The notes under the pieces are model-generated. The model was not told where the DNA came from, did no database searches, and saw only the letters and a program-made list of their open reading frames with translations. 64,000 nt of DNA from Enchytraeus crypticus (Eukaryota; Annelida; Clitellata; Enchytraeida; Enchytraeidae), in NCBI GenBank assembly GCA_905160935.1, contig CAJHZI010000711.1, positions 315,001 through 379,000 of the forward strand, in the 5' to 3' direction. Both the position numbers and the translations under genes were made by a program. Shown piece after piece: positions 46,990 through 57,991 of the stretch. Position 1 is the first letter of the stretch. Every line of letters begins with the position of its first letter.

Positions 46990-46993
<4 letters not shown>
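45416..46993 (+). mobile_element. Tc1/mariner element 2, DD37E type, looks whole
   Basis: Long inverted termini, ggtgtcgcataagttcgtat continuing to caaattgca, match at both ends over about 37 bp apart from one extra g. TA flanks both sides within a (TA)n tract. The transposase frame is open. Confidence 0.93.
45712..46803 (+). CDS. Tc1/mariner transposase, DD37E, 355-363 aa
   Basis: Same architecture as the element 1 enzyme, with clear divergence throughout. It has a helix-turn-helix YSHKCIAQKLNRSKCWVTKW, a second one around RGQSLRRISNQLK, catalytic D in FTDESPF, D in FQQDGARCHTS and E in [10 protein letters not shown], again with 37 residues between the last two. The ATG at 45736 (MDKIKIIQL) aligns with element 1 and is probably the true start; the ATG at 45712 adds eight residues. 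No damage was seen in the frame. Confidence 0.92.
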   Translation: MRPRIIYNMDKIKIIQLRAQAVVLAKEGYSHKCIAQKLNRSKCWVTKWVGRSKFDEKLVDMKRSGRPKILSNTAKRLIQSAKYRRGQSLRRISNQLKIRNERASKDTIRRYMVNDLKWKNWRRKKIPLLTDAHKVKRIKFARDHRNWTVQDWSNVLFTDESPFKVFYIPNPKNDTVWGSQESNVPPAAQMKFSPSVMVWGGMTAHGLTSLHFISNGTRLNSDYYIVNILDKLVKPAFQRIVTGGNVTRVKLFNDNDLGIFQQDGARCHTSAKTTRWLEDNIPSYIKPKDWPPNSPDLSPIENLWSILSFSVYRDPEPTNVVQLKRRLQQAWRSVKVEILQTLIKSMPDRILAVIKQKGNTIKY

Positions 46994-47046
<53 letters not shown>

Positions 47047-47095
47047 TATATATAATATATATATATATATACATGTATATATATATTATATTGTA

Positions 47096-48900
47096 TTAGG
47101 GTGCCACTCAGTGTAATGGCAAAAAAAATTTCAATTTTTCCAAGTGTCACCCCCTAATTTTGTTCCTTTTGTGATACATAGTAACTACGCCAAGTTTCAT
47201 TCAAATATAATAATAATTACTGGTAGATCAATGGCCTCAAATATGTTCATGAAAATGCCGATCTCGAAAAACTGTGACTTAAATAAAAATTTGTTAGGGG
47301 TGCCAAAATTGCGAAATGGCACTGGACAGGCACAGGCAACTGCAGTTTTCAATCTCCTTCAGGAATGGAATCTCGCTGATCGCATAAAATTCATGTGCTT
47401 TGACACTACAGCTCTACAGCTAGCAACACAGGAGTTCACGCGGGGGCCTGCGTACTTCTTGAAGAAAAACTGGGTCGGGATGTGATTGGCTTACCGTGTA
47501 AGCATCGCATCATAGAACTAATCGTTGCTAAGGTATTTGATACACTAATGGGACCATCCAGTGGGTCAAATATCAAGTTGTTTCAGAGATTTGGTGAAAC
47601 TGACAGATCCAGCTATAACAGTGGATTTTAGGTGGATTTCATTGCATTGACTCTCAGCTCAGTTCGAAATGATATCATTAGGTTTATTCGACAACAACTT
47701 ACCGAGTTTCAGCCCAGAGACGATTACCGTGAACTTCTGCAGCTATCGCTTTTATTTCTAGGAGCAGAATGTAGCACCGACATACATACTCAAGCTCCTG
47801 GAGCTTACCACAGAGCGCGATGGATGGCGAAGCTGATTTACAGTCGCAAGATTTTCCTTTTTCGCAATCAGTTGCAACTGACTGACCGTGAACTGTCATC
47901 TCTCGGACACTTCAATACTTTTATAATGAAGTTTATCTGAATGTGTGGTTCAAATGCCCATGTGCCTCATCTGCTGCGCAGAATGATCTGGAGCTGCTCC
48001 GTGAGTTGGAAAGTTATAAGAAAACACATGAAGCAGCTGCCAAAGCTGCAATAAAGTCATTCTCTGGGCACTTGTGCTACTTAAGTGAAATCCTGGTTGG
48101 TTTAGCATTCTTTGACTCTGCAGTGTCATCCGAGATACAGTCTGCCATGGTTACTGCTCTTGACAAAAAAACAACAGCACATCCTCGAGGAATAGCCTTC
48201 CACCCAATGTTACATGCCAAGCAGCTGCCTGATTTTGTATCGCATCACACTAGGCAACGTTTCACTGCATTGGATATATCACAAACATTTCCCACCCACA
48301 ATCCAGAGACATGGATCTTCAACAAGGATTACGTTGTTGTACAACAGAAGGTAAGAAGTTTGAAAGTAGTCAACGATGCAGCCGAGCGAGGTGTGGCCTT
48401 GATTCAAGAGTTTAATGGAATTCTCACAAATCAAGGGGATCAAAAGCAATTTTTGCTCCGAATTGTAGAGAAACATCGCCATTACTTTCCGAAGCCGAAC
48501 AAGTCCTGCTTTACTAAAGTTCGTGCATCTGTCGCAGCAGCAACGTCCACATCGGCAAACACACAAAATATGACTTTATAACATTTTCAGGTAGCTGTTT
48601 GAGTTAAATACTGTAAAACAGGTTATATTTATACTACAACACACGTCTTTTTTTATGAATATTGAATAATTAATACTTAGAAGATAATCTAAATTATGAA
48701 GTTAAAGGTAACAAAATATAATAATATATAAGATAAATGGTGCGTAAATTGCAAAACTTTGACGGTTTTGAGCTACCAGTAAATATTATTAGAATACATT
48801 CAAATTTGGCAAGCTTCTCTCTTTTTATATTATGAACAAATGAACAAATATGAGGGGTGAGAGGACGAAAATTGCATTTTTCTTTTGAGTGGCACCCTAA
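47096..48900 (+). mobile_element. DNA transposon of unassigned family with 15-bp inverted termini
   Basis: Perfect inverted ends TTAGGGTGCCACTCA (47096-47110) and its complement (48886-48900). The subterminal sequence is also alike at both ends (runs of a with caattt). No clean target duplication is visible in the TA-rich flanks. The interior codes on the plus strand for a protein in three or more broken pieces. Confidence 0.85.
47144..48581 (+). pseudogene. Broken transposon protein, family not named
   Basis: Pieces read GTGQAQATAVFNLLQEW, RIKFMCFDTTALQL, PCKHRIIELIVAKVF, GPSSGSNIKLFQRF, PRDDYRELLQLSLLFLG, APGAYHRARWMAKLIY, KIFLFRNQL, HLCYLSEILVGLAFFD and KVVNDAAERGVALIQEFN. I recall this block (CFDTTA, a Cys/His pair, HRARWM, VVNDxAERGV) from predicted transposon proteins widespread in invertebrates, and it looks like an RNase-H-fold transposase. 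The superfamily name is uncertain. Several stops and shifts make this copy inactive. Confidence 0.7.
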
Positions 48901-48912
48901 CGTATATATATT

Positions 48913-48914
<2 letters not shown>

Positions 48915-48955
<41 letters not shown>

Positions 48956-48960
48956 AATAG
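48915..48960. repeat. (GA)n microsatellite
   Basis: gagagagaga run immediately outside the transposon, possibly another LINE C tail remnant. Confidence 0.85.
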
Positions 48961-50154
48961 TAGTGAGACAGTTCTCAGGAGATAACATCAGAGTCTACAC
49001 TGTTAACCATTTATTAACAATCAAATATGAGACGTCAGTATTACGGCTGTTCCACAGTGCAAACAGCAACAACAGTCATTAGCATAAATCTGCATGTACA
49101 ACAAGCGTTAATCTTGTTTAATATATTCTTGTAGCGTTTTATATACAAACAAATATGTTGACAATTGTTCGCTGTTAGGTAAATTATTGATATAAAAATA
49201 ACATAAAATATGTCGTGCAGTTAACACGAGTAAAGTTTATAGTCTCTGTGTCATAAGTAGCCGATTAGCGATTTATATTGAACCAATGATAGGCCTATCC
49301 ACTGGTCAGGATATGATAGATTCCTTATTACATGAAATCTTCGTATAAATAACTGGGATGATTTTCCATTGTCGTAATCTCTGCATTCATAGGATATGCT
49401 ACTTCAGAATACGTCCCATCATTATCGACGGCATCTCTGTGCATATTTTAAAACCTCGCAGCAAACATTTGAGCAAATGTAGAGATCTTAAATAACAATT
49501 TATTTGACCTAAATGGACAAAGTAAAAATAAGCCTACTTGTAACATTGCTTCACTAAACATTTCTAAACAAAACTTTCCAAAATAAGAGGTGAAACTGTT
49601 CCTAGGTCAACAACAACAACAATCCGCAGAGTGGCGAAATCAAAGAACGTAATGAGGGACCCCGAGTCATCCCCTATGTGCCTATGGCTTAGCCGAAATC
49701 CCTCTTTCGGCTTAGCTAAAACAATGTCCGCATAATTCTACAGTACAAGTCACTTAGCGCTTTCATCATTTATTGAGCTCTCTCATTAACCCTTGATTTA
49801 ACATAACATAACAGTTTCTGAGTCACACAGCAAATTACAGTTTGTTTAAGACTCATTCAAAGCACTAATAAAAATTTAAAATGCTTCAATTAAAATGATT
49901 TCGCCACTGAAGCTTTAACACAGAACAATTTATAGATTACTAATCAAAAATCCATCAAAATTAAATTACAAATATGATATCAACAAAGTCGAATAAAACT
50001 ACAGCAGCACTGTTAGAAACTATAGGCCTAGGCTGACCTGGGTAACGTTATAAGCGACCAAATCAAGCGAGTATTCAGTATGATGCGTACATAAATCAGT
50101 ATTAAAATAAATTCTATCTATTTAACGTTCATATCATCTTAAAAACTAACTGAA
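48961..50154. other. Spacer, no gene seen
   Basis: AT-rich. The only local structure noted is a small hairpin (agccgaaa / tttcggct) near 49690. Confidence 0.5.
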
Positions 50155-50204
50155 ACACGCATTATAGTGAAATGATCAACTGTGTTGATATCTATCACTT
50201 TTAT
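50155..50204 (-). mobile_element. SINE B 3' fragment
   Basis: cacgcattatagtgaaatga to tatctatcactttta only. Confidence 0.7.
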
Positions 50205-50866
50205 CGTACCACAAAGACAACGCAAAGAACTCCAGCTGGTTACACCTTTACGTTAAAAGAACTTTCACTTCCATAAGAGAGTACAAAAATTACAGGTAGG
50301 CCTAAATATATTTCTACTAATATTTATTTATTTCAACGTCTTTAACTCAAAGATCTGACATATATTAGAGTCAACAGCAAGTTACCCTTTTTTCTTAACG
50401 TACATCACACTAGAGAGAGAGAGCTAGAACTTGCTTTCTTCTTTTCTCATCCGCAGATTATAACGAGGAAGTTTTGAGGTCAGACGTTAAATGTATTTTA
50501 ATTAAGATTTCGTAGCCTACATTCTTATCGAGTACGGTACGGAACTGAACTTCGCACCTATTGAACGCTACGAACGTCTAATAACAAATTCACCATTTGA
50601 TACGTCAAAATCTGTTGTTCTTTCAGCAACAACAAGCCAATTCCCTATTATAGACTTTTCCATTCGTTTACATTTTATTATTAACAATTACTATTAAGGT
50701 CAATAATGAAATATGCATATAATCATGTTCCATATCTTAAATATTTACATATAACTTGTTAAGAACATACAAGCAAGAGATCCAGAGTCATTGGCTTTAC
50801 ACACGTGGCACTTTGAGTAACACACAAAAGAGGGTTTGATGCTCATTACCTGACCCCAAAGATTAT

Positions 50867-51012
50867 GAATGTCTCAATAGCGTAGGGGTAACGTCATGAA
50901 GTTTTAAATGACAGATTCTAAGGTGACTTGAACTCTCGCGGGTTCGATTCCCAGCCGCGCTGATCTGAGAGTAAAATCTCAGACATTCACTTGACTGGAT
51001 GCACGAAAAATG
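50867..51012 (+). mobile_element. SINE B, 5' two thirds
   Basis: gaatgtctcaatagcgtagg to cattcacttgactggatg; the 3' third is missing. Confidence 0.82.
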
Positions 51013-52078
51013 GTTTCAACGGGACCAGGGATTTTAATAAAATGTTTTTGTAATTAACTGAAGCACTACACAATTGTCACATATAATTAAGGGTGGCAGA
51101 AAGTTTTAGGTTTTCTTAAGAAACCTAAAAACCCTACAAAAAAACCAAAAGGCTAAAGAACTTAATATTTCTGTTTTAAAAAATCTAAAAGTATGATATT
51201 TATTGAAAACGTGATCAATTTAAATTTGATATTAACATTGCTAAATGCTACAAATTATTAGTTAAGCCAATTGGTCAAGTCAGAGTCACGCCAATACTGC
51301 AATAAAACATTTCTCATTTCTGGTTATGAGTTCAGAGATTTCTAGCTTTAAAGTAGGCCTAACTTTGGAAAAACCTAAGATACCTACTTTTTTGAAGAAT
51401 GAATTAGGTATTTTACCCCAGCATATAATCAGTTAACGAATTTAATAGAGATGCTAATGGCACAAAACTGCATTAACTGTTTCAGTAAGATCATGGCGGT
51501 TTGTCTGGTCTCTTCTCTCCATGAAACGGGTAGAAATTTAAGTGTTGAGAAACTGAACTAAAAAAGGATAAACAAATGCAGTAATTTACTGTATTGTTCA
51601 TCAATTACACTTTATCTAGTTCGCCTCTACTCTTGGTTCTTTCTAAAATTTCCCGACTTTCAAACATTTAATCACATTTAACTATAAGTTAGAACCTGTT
51701 AGAAACAATCGCGGGCTATAAGCAATAGTAAACAAATAATGTGATAATTGATTAGTTACTAATAATAAAACCCATTATTTAATAGCTAATGTTAGTAATT
51801 AATTACTCGTAGCTTCCATTCATAGTTATAATTAAGCACAGATATCCGTTATAAACTTTGCTAAATTGTTGACAATTATACAGATGTTCTTATTTTCTTA
51901 ACTTAGAGCCTTTAGTAGGCTAACGCTCATGAGATGTCACAATTATATAGATTCGCTACATACGAAACTGTCACTACTTGTGACCTTTATTCGCAGGATG
52001 TCACTAGTAGTAAATAGATTTCAATATCTTTCGTTTACTCTCAAGATGTCACCAGTCATAGAACAATATTTACAATAT
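51013..52078. other. SHC 3' flank, no gene seen
   Basis: AT-rich region that should include the SHC 3' UTR (minus strand). No repeat was recognised. Confidence 0.45.
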
Positions 52079-52934
52079 TCACAAGATGCCAGCACTTCTC
52101 GTGACGGGTGTAACGAGCTGCAGCTCACAGTCTGCGGACATGATGGGAACGTTGTGTATGACGTGAAAGTTGATGAGGTGACTCACACTGGTGAACAACT
52201 GATCCTTAGTTCTCACCTACAACAACCATAACAAACGTTAAAACACTCACATTAAATAGTGACGACGATGATGATTATGACCATGGTGGTGATTCTATGA
52301 TTATCGTGATGATGATAAGATGATAACGAATGAGGTGACATACATTATTACACTCATAAACAACTCCTTTGTTCTCACCTACAACAACCATAACACATGC
52401 TAAAAACACTCATATTAAATAGTCATTATGATGATGATTATGACTCGGAGGATGATATTATAATGATGATGACTATGATAATATGATGATAACGAATGAG
52501 GTGACATACATTATTACACTCATAAATAACTACTCATTTTACTGACCTACAACAAACACAACACACGTTACAGCACAAGTACCATCAGAACATCATAAGG
52601 GATATGAAGCACTCTCAGAACATCACATGGGTTGATGGCTGAGTTCATAGAGTACTTGACAAATAACCAAGTGGCACCGGTTCAAATCCAAACAGGACCA
52701 TCAATAAGACACATATAAAACATCCACAAGCATGAGCACATATACATGTAAATGCACAAACATTGGTACACCCACGTACAGACACACATACAGACACACA
52801 CAGAGACCTACAGACACACTCACATACACACACATAATTTTATTTATTTCTATTTATTTATTTTTTCTTTCATTTATTTTTTATTTCAGGCGTAATAGTC
52901 CATATATGAATCTTACACATACAACAATACTACA

Positions 52935-52971
<37 letters not shown>

Positions 52972-53028
52972 CACACACACACACAGACAGACAGACAGAC
53001 AGACACACACACACAGACAGACAGACAG

Positions 53029-53059
<31 letters not shown>

Positions 53060-56000
53060 GACAGACAGAGAGACAGACAGACCTGCCCGTTCTTATCGAC
53101 AAGCAGTAGGTGGCTCACATGTCCAGCGTAGCGTCCACTCAGCACAAACTGACCACTAGAGTGCGGGCTTTCCCGAACCAGAAAATCCCCGTCGTGTATT
53201 AATAGCTCATCACACTATGAACAAAACAAATACCAATTACGTTTTATAAAAGCTGGTCAAGGGATAAAATCAGTTATCTATATATATATACAGTTACCTA
53301 CAAACAGAACCTACAAACAGGATCTACACAACGCATCCTCTTCATCTGTTAGGGACGTCTTAAGCAAACAGACAACTGCAGACATAGTCGACAGATCTAA
53401 AATCTTAAATGAACTCTACAATTATTCCTTAGAAGTTAACTAGTTTTATTAATCTCAATAAGAAATATCTATCATTTCATAAATAAAATTTAGTAGACTA
53501 ATATTTAACCTTTGTGTATAGATAAACGAAATAATTCTAATCATGAACAAGTTTCATAATAATAATATATATTATTAAAAACGATCTAGATTACATTTTT
53601 AGGAGTATTTTTCTAGCAGAACTTAATTAGTTGCTTAATCTAGTAAGAACAGCAACGACCCAGTACAGCTGATGTTAAGACTAAAGCAGCTCAAAAATGT
53701 CATGTAACATATAGTTATGTTATTTAACTCATAGTTATGTTATTTAACATATAGTTATGTTATTTAACATATGGTTATGTTATTTAACTCATAGTTATGT
53801 TATTCAACATATAGTTATGTTATTTAACATATAGTTATGTTATTTAACTCATAGTTATGTTATTTAACATATAGTTATGTTATTTAACATATGGTTACGT
53901 TATTTAACATATAGTTATGTTATTTAACATATAGCTATGTTATTTAAAAGAAAGTTATGTTATTTAACATATGGTTATGTTATTTAACATATAGTTATTC
54001 TTAGACTCGAAGTAGAAATTCTGAGGAAGATGAGCAGACGACAGGCTAGAATGTGAGAGGTAGGAATAAAGAAGAAGAAGGGTTTGCAGGAGACCTTTTG
54101 GCGGGAGATCTTTCCATGGAACCAGGGCTCATTGTACGGCAGGATTCCACTGGAGAGGCTGGACGGAGACGTGCCTGAAATAATCAATATAATCACCATC
54201 AGCAACAGTATCAGTCCTAAATTTAATACACATTCTCGATGGGTTCGAATCCCAGCCGCGCTGATCTGAGAGTAAAATCTCGAACAATCACTGGACTGAT
54301 TATATGGAAAATGGACTAAATTGCTTATGGTTTAAACATGTGGTATTATAAAAGTGATAGATATCAACATAGTTGATCATTTCACTATAATGCATGCTTA
54401 CTTTTTTTTCACAAGTTGCTACAGCGTTCAATTAAGTTTAGAATCAAGAACAACAACAGTTACAACAGCTACTGGAATCAGTGACAATATCGAGGACTAC
54501 AGAGTCTAAGCCAAGCTGACTGGTATTCAAAGCAATAATATTATGATATCTAGTATAATAAGCGGGAAATTTGAATTGAGGCGGGTTTAATTAGCATCGA
54601 GTAAGCTATGGTTCTCACCAGTGTTGGTGTAGGTAGCAGCTGTGCTAGCAGCTGAGGCCACGCCTCCTACAGCTCCTGTCACATGTCAATCAAACACTGG
54701 CTCTAATGATATAGTAGATATTCATAACAATCAGTAATAATAATCAAAATAATAATTATTAATAATATTAATACTCATTAATAATGCTAATTATAGTATT
54801 CATAATAAAAATGATAAAAATCACAATAACGTATAGTTATTCATAGTAATTCAAACCAATGTATGAATGAGCATTTAGTTGGTGAGCGTCTAGGCTCCAG
54901 AAATTGCTTCACAATTTTCTAATCCCAATCTCGGGATGGTGATGATGATGATGATGATGATATGATGATGAATTCATAATAATTCAGTCTTCGTCAAAAG
55001 TGTCACAATAAGTACCTGACAAACATATATGCTAACAGAAACAATACTACAGAGCTCTGATTGGCTAATCCTTACAAAGTACTAATCTACAGGAAACAAT
55101 ACTGAGCTCTGATTGGCTAATCCTCACAAAGTACTAATCTAAAGGAGACAATACTGAGCTCTGATTGGCTAATCATCACAAAGTACTAATCTAAAGGAGA
55201 CAATACTGAGCTCTGATTGGCTAATCCTCACAAAGTACTAATCTAAAGGAGACAATACTGAGCTCTGATTGGCTAATCCTCACAAAGTTCTAATCTAAAG
55301 GAGACAATACTGAGCTCTGATTGGCTAATCCTCACAAAGTACTAATCTAAAGGAGACAATACTGAGCTCTGATTGGCTAATCCTCACAAAGTACTAGTCT
55401 ACAGAAAACGACAAACCTTGTTCCGTCTGGTTCAAATAGCGAGAAAATGGTTCTACAACCTGCAAATAAAAAATAATAAAACAAAATTACTCATCTTCTT
55501 CAGTGCACTGCCAAGTGGCAGGTTCAAGGTACACATTCATACTCAAAGTCTGCTTTCTCGCTCCATAAGAGCACTCCTTAGATCAACAAGTTAATCCCTT
55601 CACAAAGTCTATGTCTTATCCATACCTTATGCAGCCTATAGCTTGGAAAAAATATGGCTTCTGAGGTGGTTTCCCGTTGCCTTCCTTAGAAGGCAACGGG
55701 AAACCACCTTCAAACCACCTTTACTCATCTTATAAGGCTAAAAAAATAAAACACAATAAATCTATGCAATATAATACCAATCAGGGCTGAGCCAGTAGCT
55801 TCTTGGCTGATTGTTCGACAGTGGATCAATAGATGCAGGGTTCAAATCCAGTGCTCTCCATGTCACTGACACGCTATCGAGCAAGAAACTGACGTTAATC
55901 CTGGTTTAGCCTTATAAGTTTTAATAAAGAAATTTTCTAATAACAACCATGTTTAAAACAACATAGCCTTATTTATCTTAGTGCTTTAGTCGCCTTCTAA

Positions 56001-57944
56001 GAAACTGGCAGTCACCGGTTGGTCAAATCTAATGTATTTAATGTATTTAATGTATTTAACTTTCAAGAAGAATGGCAAATCACAGAATGCTTGATGCATA
56101 TACAGAGAGGATTTTCCTGAATTTTATTTTAACGGTTGATTTTAGGGGGGATTTGGGGATACGTACCGGTTGATTTGAGTGGGGATTTTGATAGTGGGGG
56201 GAGCCCGGGGCCACTAGGGGCACCTTTCTCTCATCAGGGGGCGCCAGTGGATCGTTGTAATATTCCTCCTCTCTACTGTGCCAGTCAGATCTACTGTAAC
56301 AATAGAAATGAGTTATCACACAACTTTAATCTCTGCTATTAGAATTTATAACACTTCATATTAAATTATTCGATTTCTGATTTTAAATCGGGTAAAAAAG
56401 TGATGATGATGATGGTATAAGTCAGTTTGCATTAAATTTATTACATAATTATATGTAGAACTACATATATCATAATAATATTTCTATTATATTATCAATC
56501 AATCAGTTTAAATTAATATTTCTACTATTATTATGGGTAAACAGGATTGTTTTACCAGGGAATGACGTCCCTGCCCAGTAAATGTTAGTCAAAACTAAGG
56601 AAGGTATAGGGGCCCACCTCGTCATAAGCAGAATCCCCCAATAATAATGGCATATCAAAAGGAATGTTATAGATGATTTAAAGATCCACTAGTATGTGGA
56701 CATGAAGAGGAAAACAGAAGATATATAGAGATGAGTGAAGGCGTTATATACCATGGACCTGCTAGTAGGCAATACAATAGGAGAGAGAGAGAGAGGGAGG
56801 GAGAGACTATTATCAGATACAGATAATAGTCTATATAGACTGGCTGGAGTCAGTGGCAAAATCATTAAGACACTAGACTGCGGATCAGTATATGCAGGAT
56901 TCAAATCCTGGGTCACTGACATCACTTTTGAGTGAGGAAACTGACGTTAACCTTCGCTTTTTTATCAGATGCAGCGAGAACTAAATACTAGCCTGTCGGG
57001 CACAACCACTGGCTGGGGCTCGTCCCGCTGGGCCAGATAATTCTTGAACCTGAGCTCAAAGGCTTGGCCCAGCGTCGTGATGACGTCAGGAGCGAGCTGA
57101 CCCCCACACTCCAGAACGTGACAGCAACGCTGAGTGTTGGTGTCGTCCTTAGCAACGTATGCCACGTAGTCCAGTGTCTCCTACAATATCAATCAGTCAA
57201 TTAATTCAAATTCAAAATCTACACTCACTCGATCATTCACTCAATCAATCAGTCAATTAGGTCACATTCAAAATCTACACTCACTCGATTGCTAAATCAA
57301 TCACTAAATTAGGTCAATTCAAAATCTACCACTCACTCGATCGTTCAACCAATCACTAAATTAGGTCAATTCAAAATCTACCACTCACTCGATCGTTCAA
57401 CCAATCACTAAATTAGTTCAAATTCAAAATATACCACTTACTTGATCGTTCAATCAATCACTCAGTTCAAATTAATATTCAATCAATTCATCAATCATTA
57501 ACCAAATTCATATTCCATCAAGCAATCACTAAATCAATCGATAAGCTCACACATGTAATTCAACCAAAAAACAGAAAAGAATTAGCAAAAAAACTACTAA
57601 TCCAAAAACAGAACAGTAAAAGAAGGGAAACAAACATAACACCCGAAGCACGTTACACCCAATACAAAGTACAGATTATACCGTACCACAGTTCCTGGCA
57701 TACAGCATAATAGTTACCGACTGCTAACAATAGTCACAATCAATCAATCAACAAAGCGTCTTCAATATTGATCTCATCTCTAACGTCATGGGTCATGTAA
57801 AATGAAACAGAATTTATGCCTAGAACCAGTCAGATACTTACGACATCACCTCCTGAAGCAAACGATATAGTCGGCATGCGATGATGAGCGATAAGCTGCA
57901 AACATACAATAATAATAATAATAATAATATTCATTATATTCAAC

Positions 57945-57991
<47 letters not shown>

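Noticed and set aside
52881-53145. Cys/Val/Ser-rich frames on the minus strand
   Set aside because: They arise from (CTGT)n and (GT)n microsatellites. Only the segment 53083-53214 is real SHC coding sequence.
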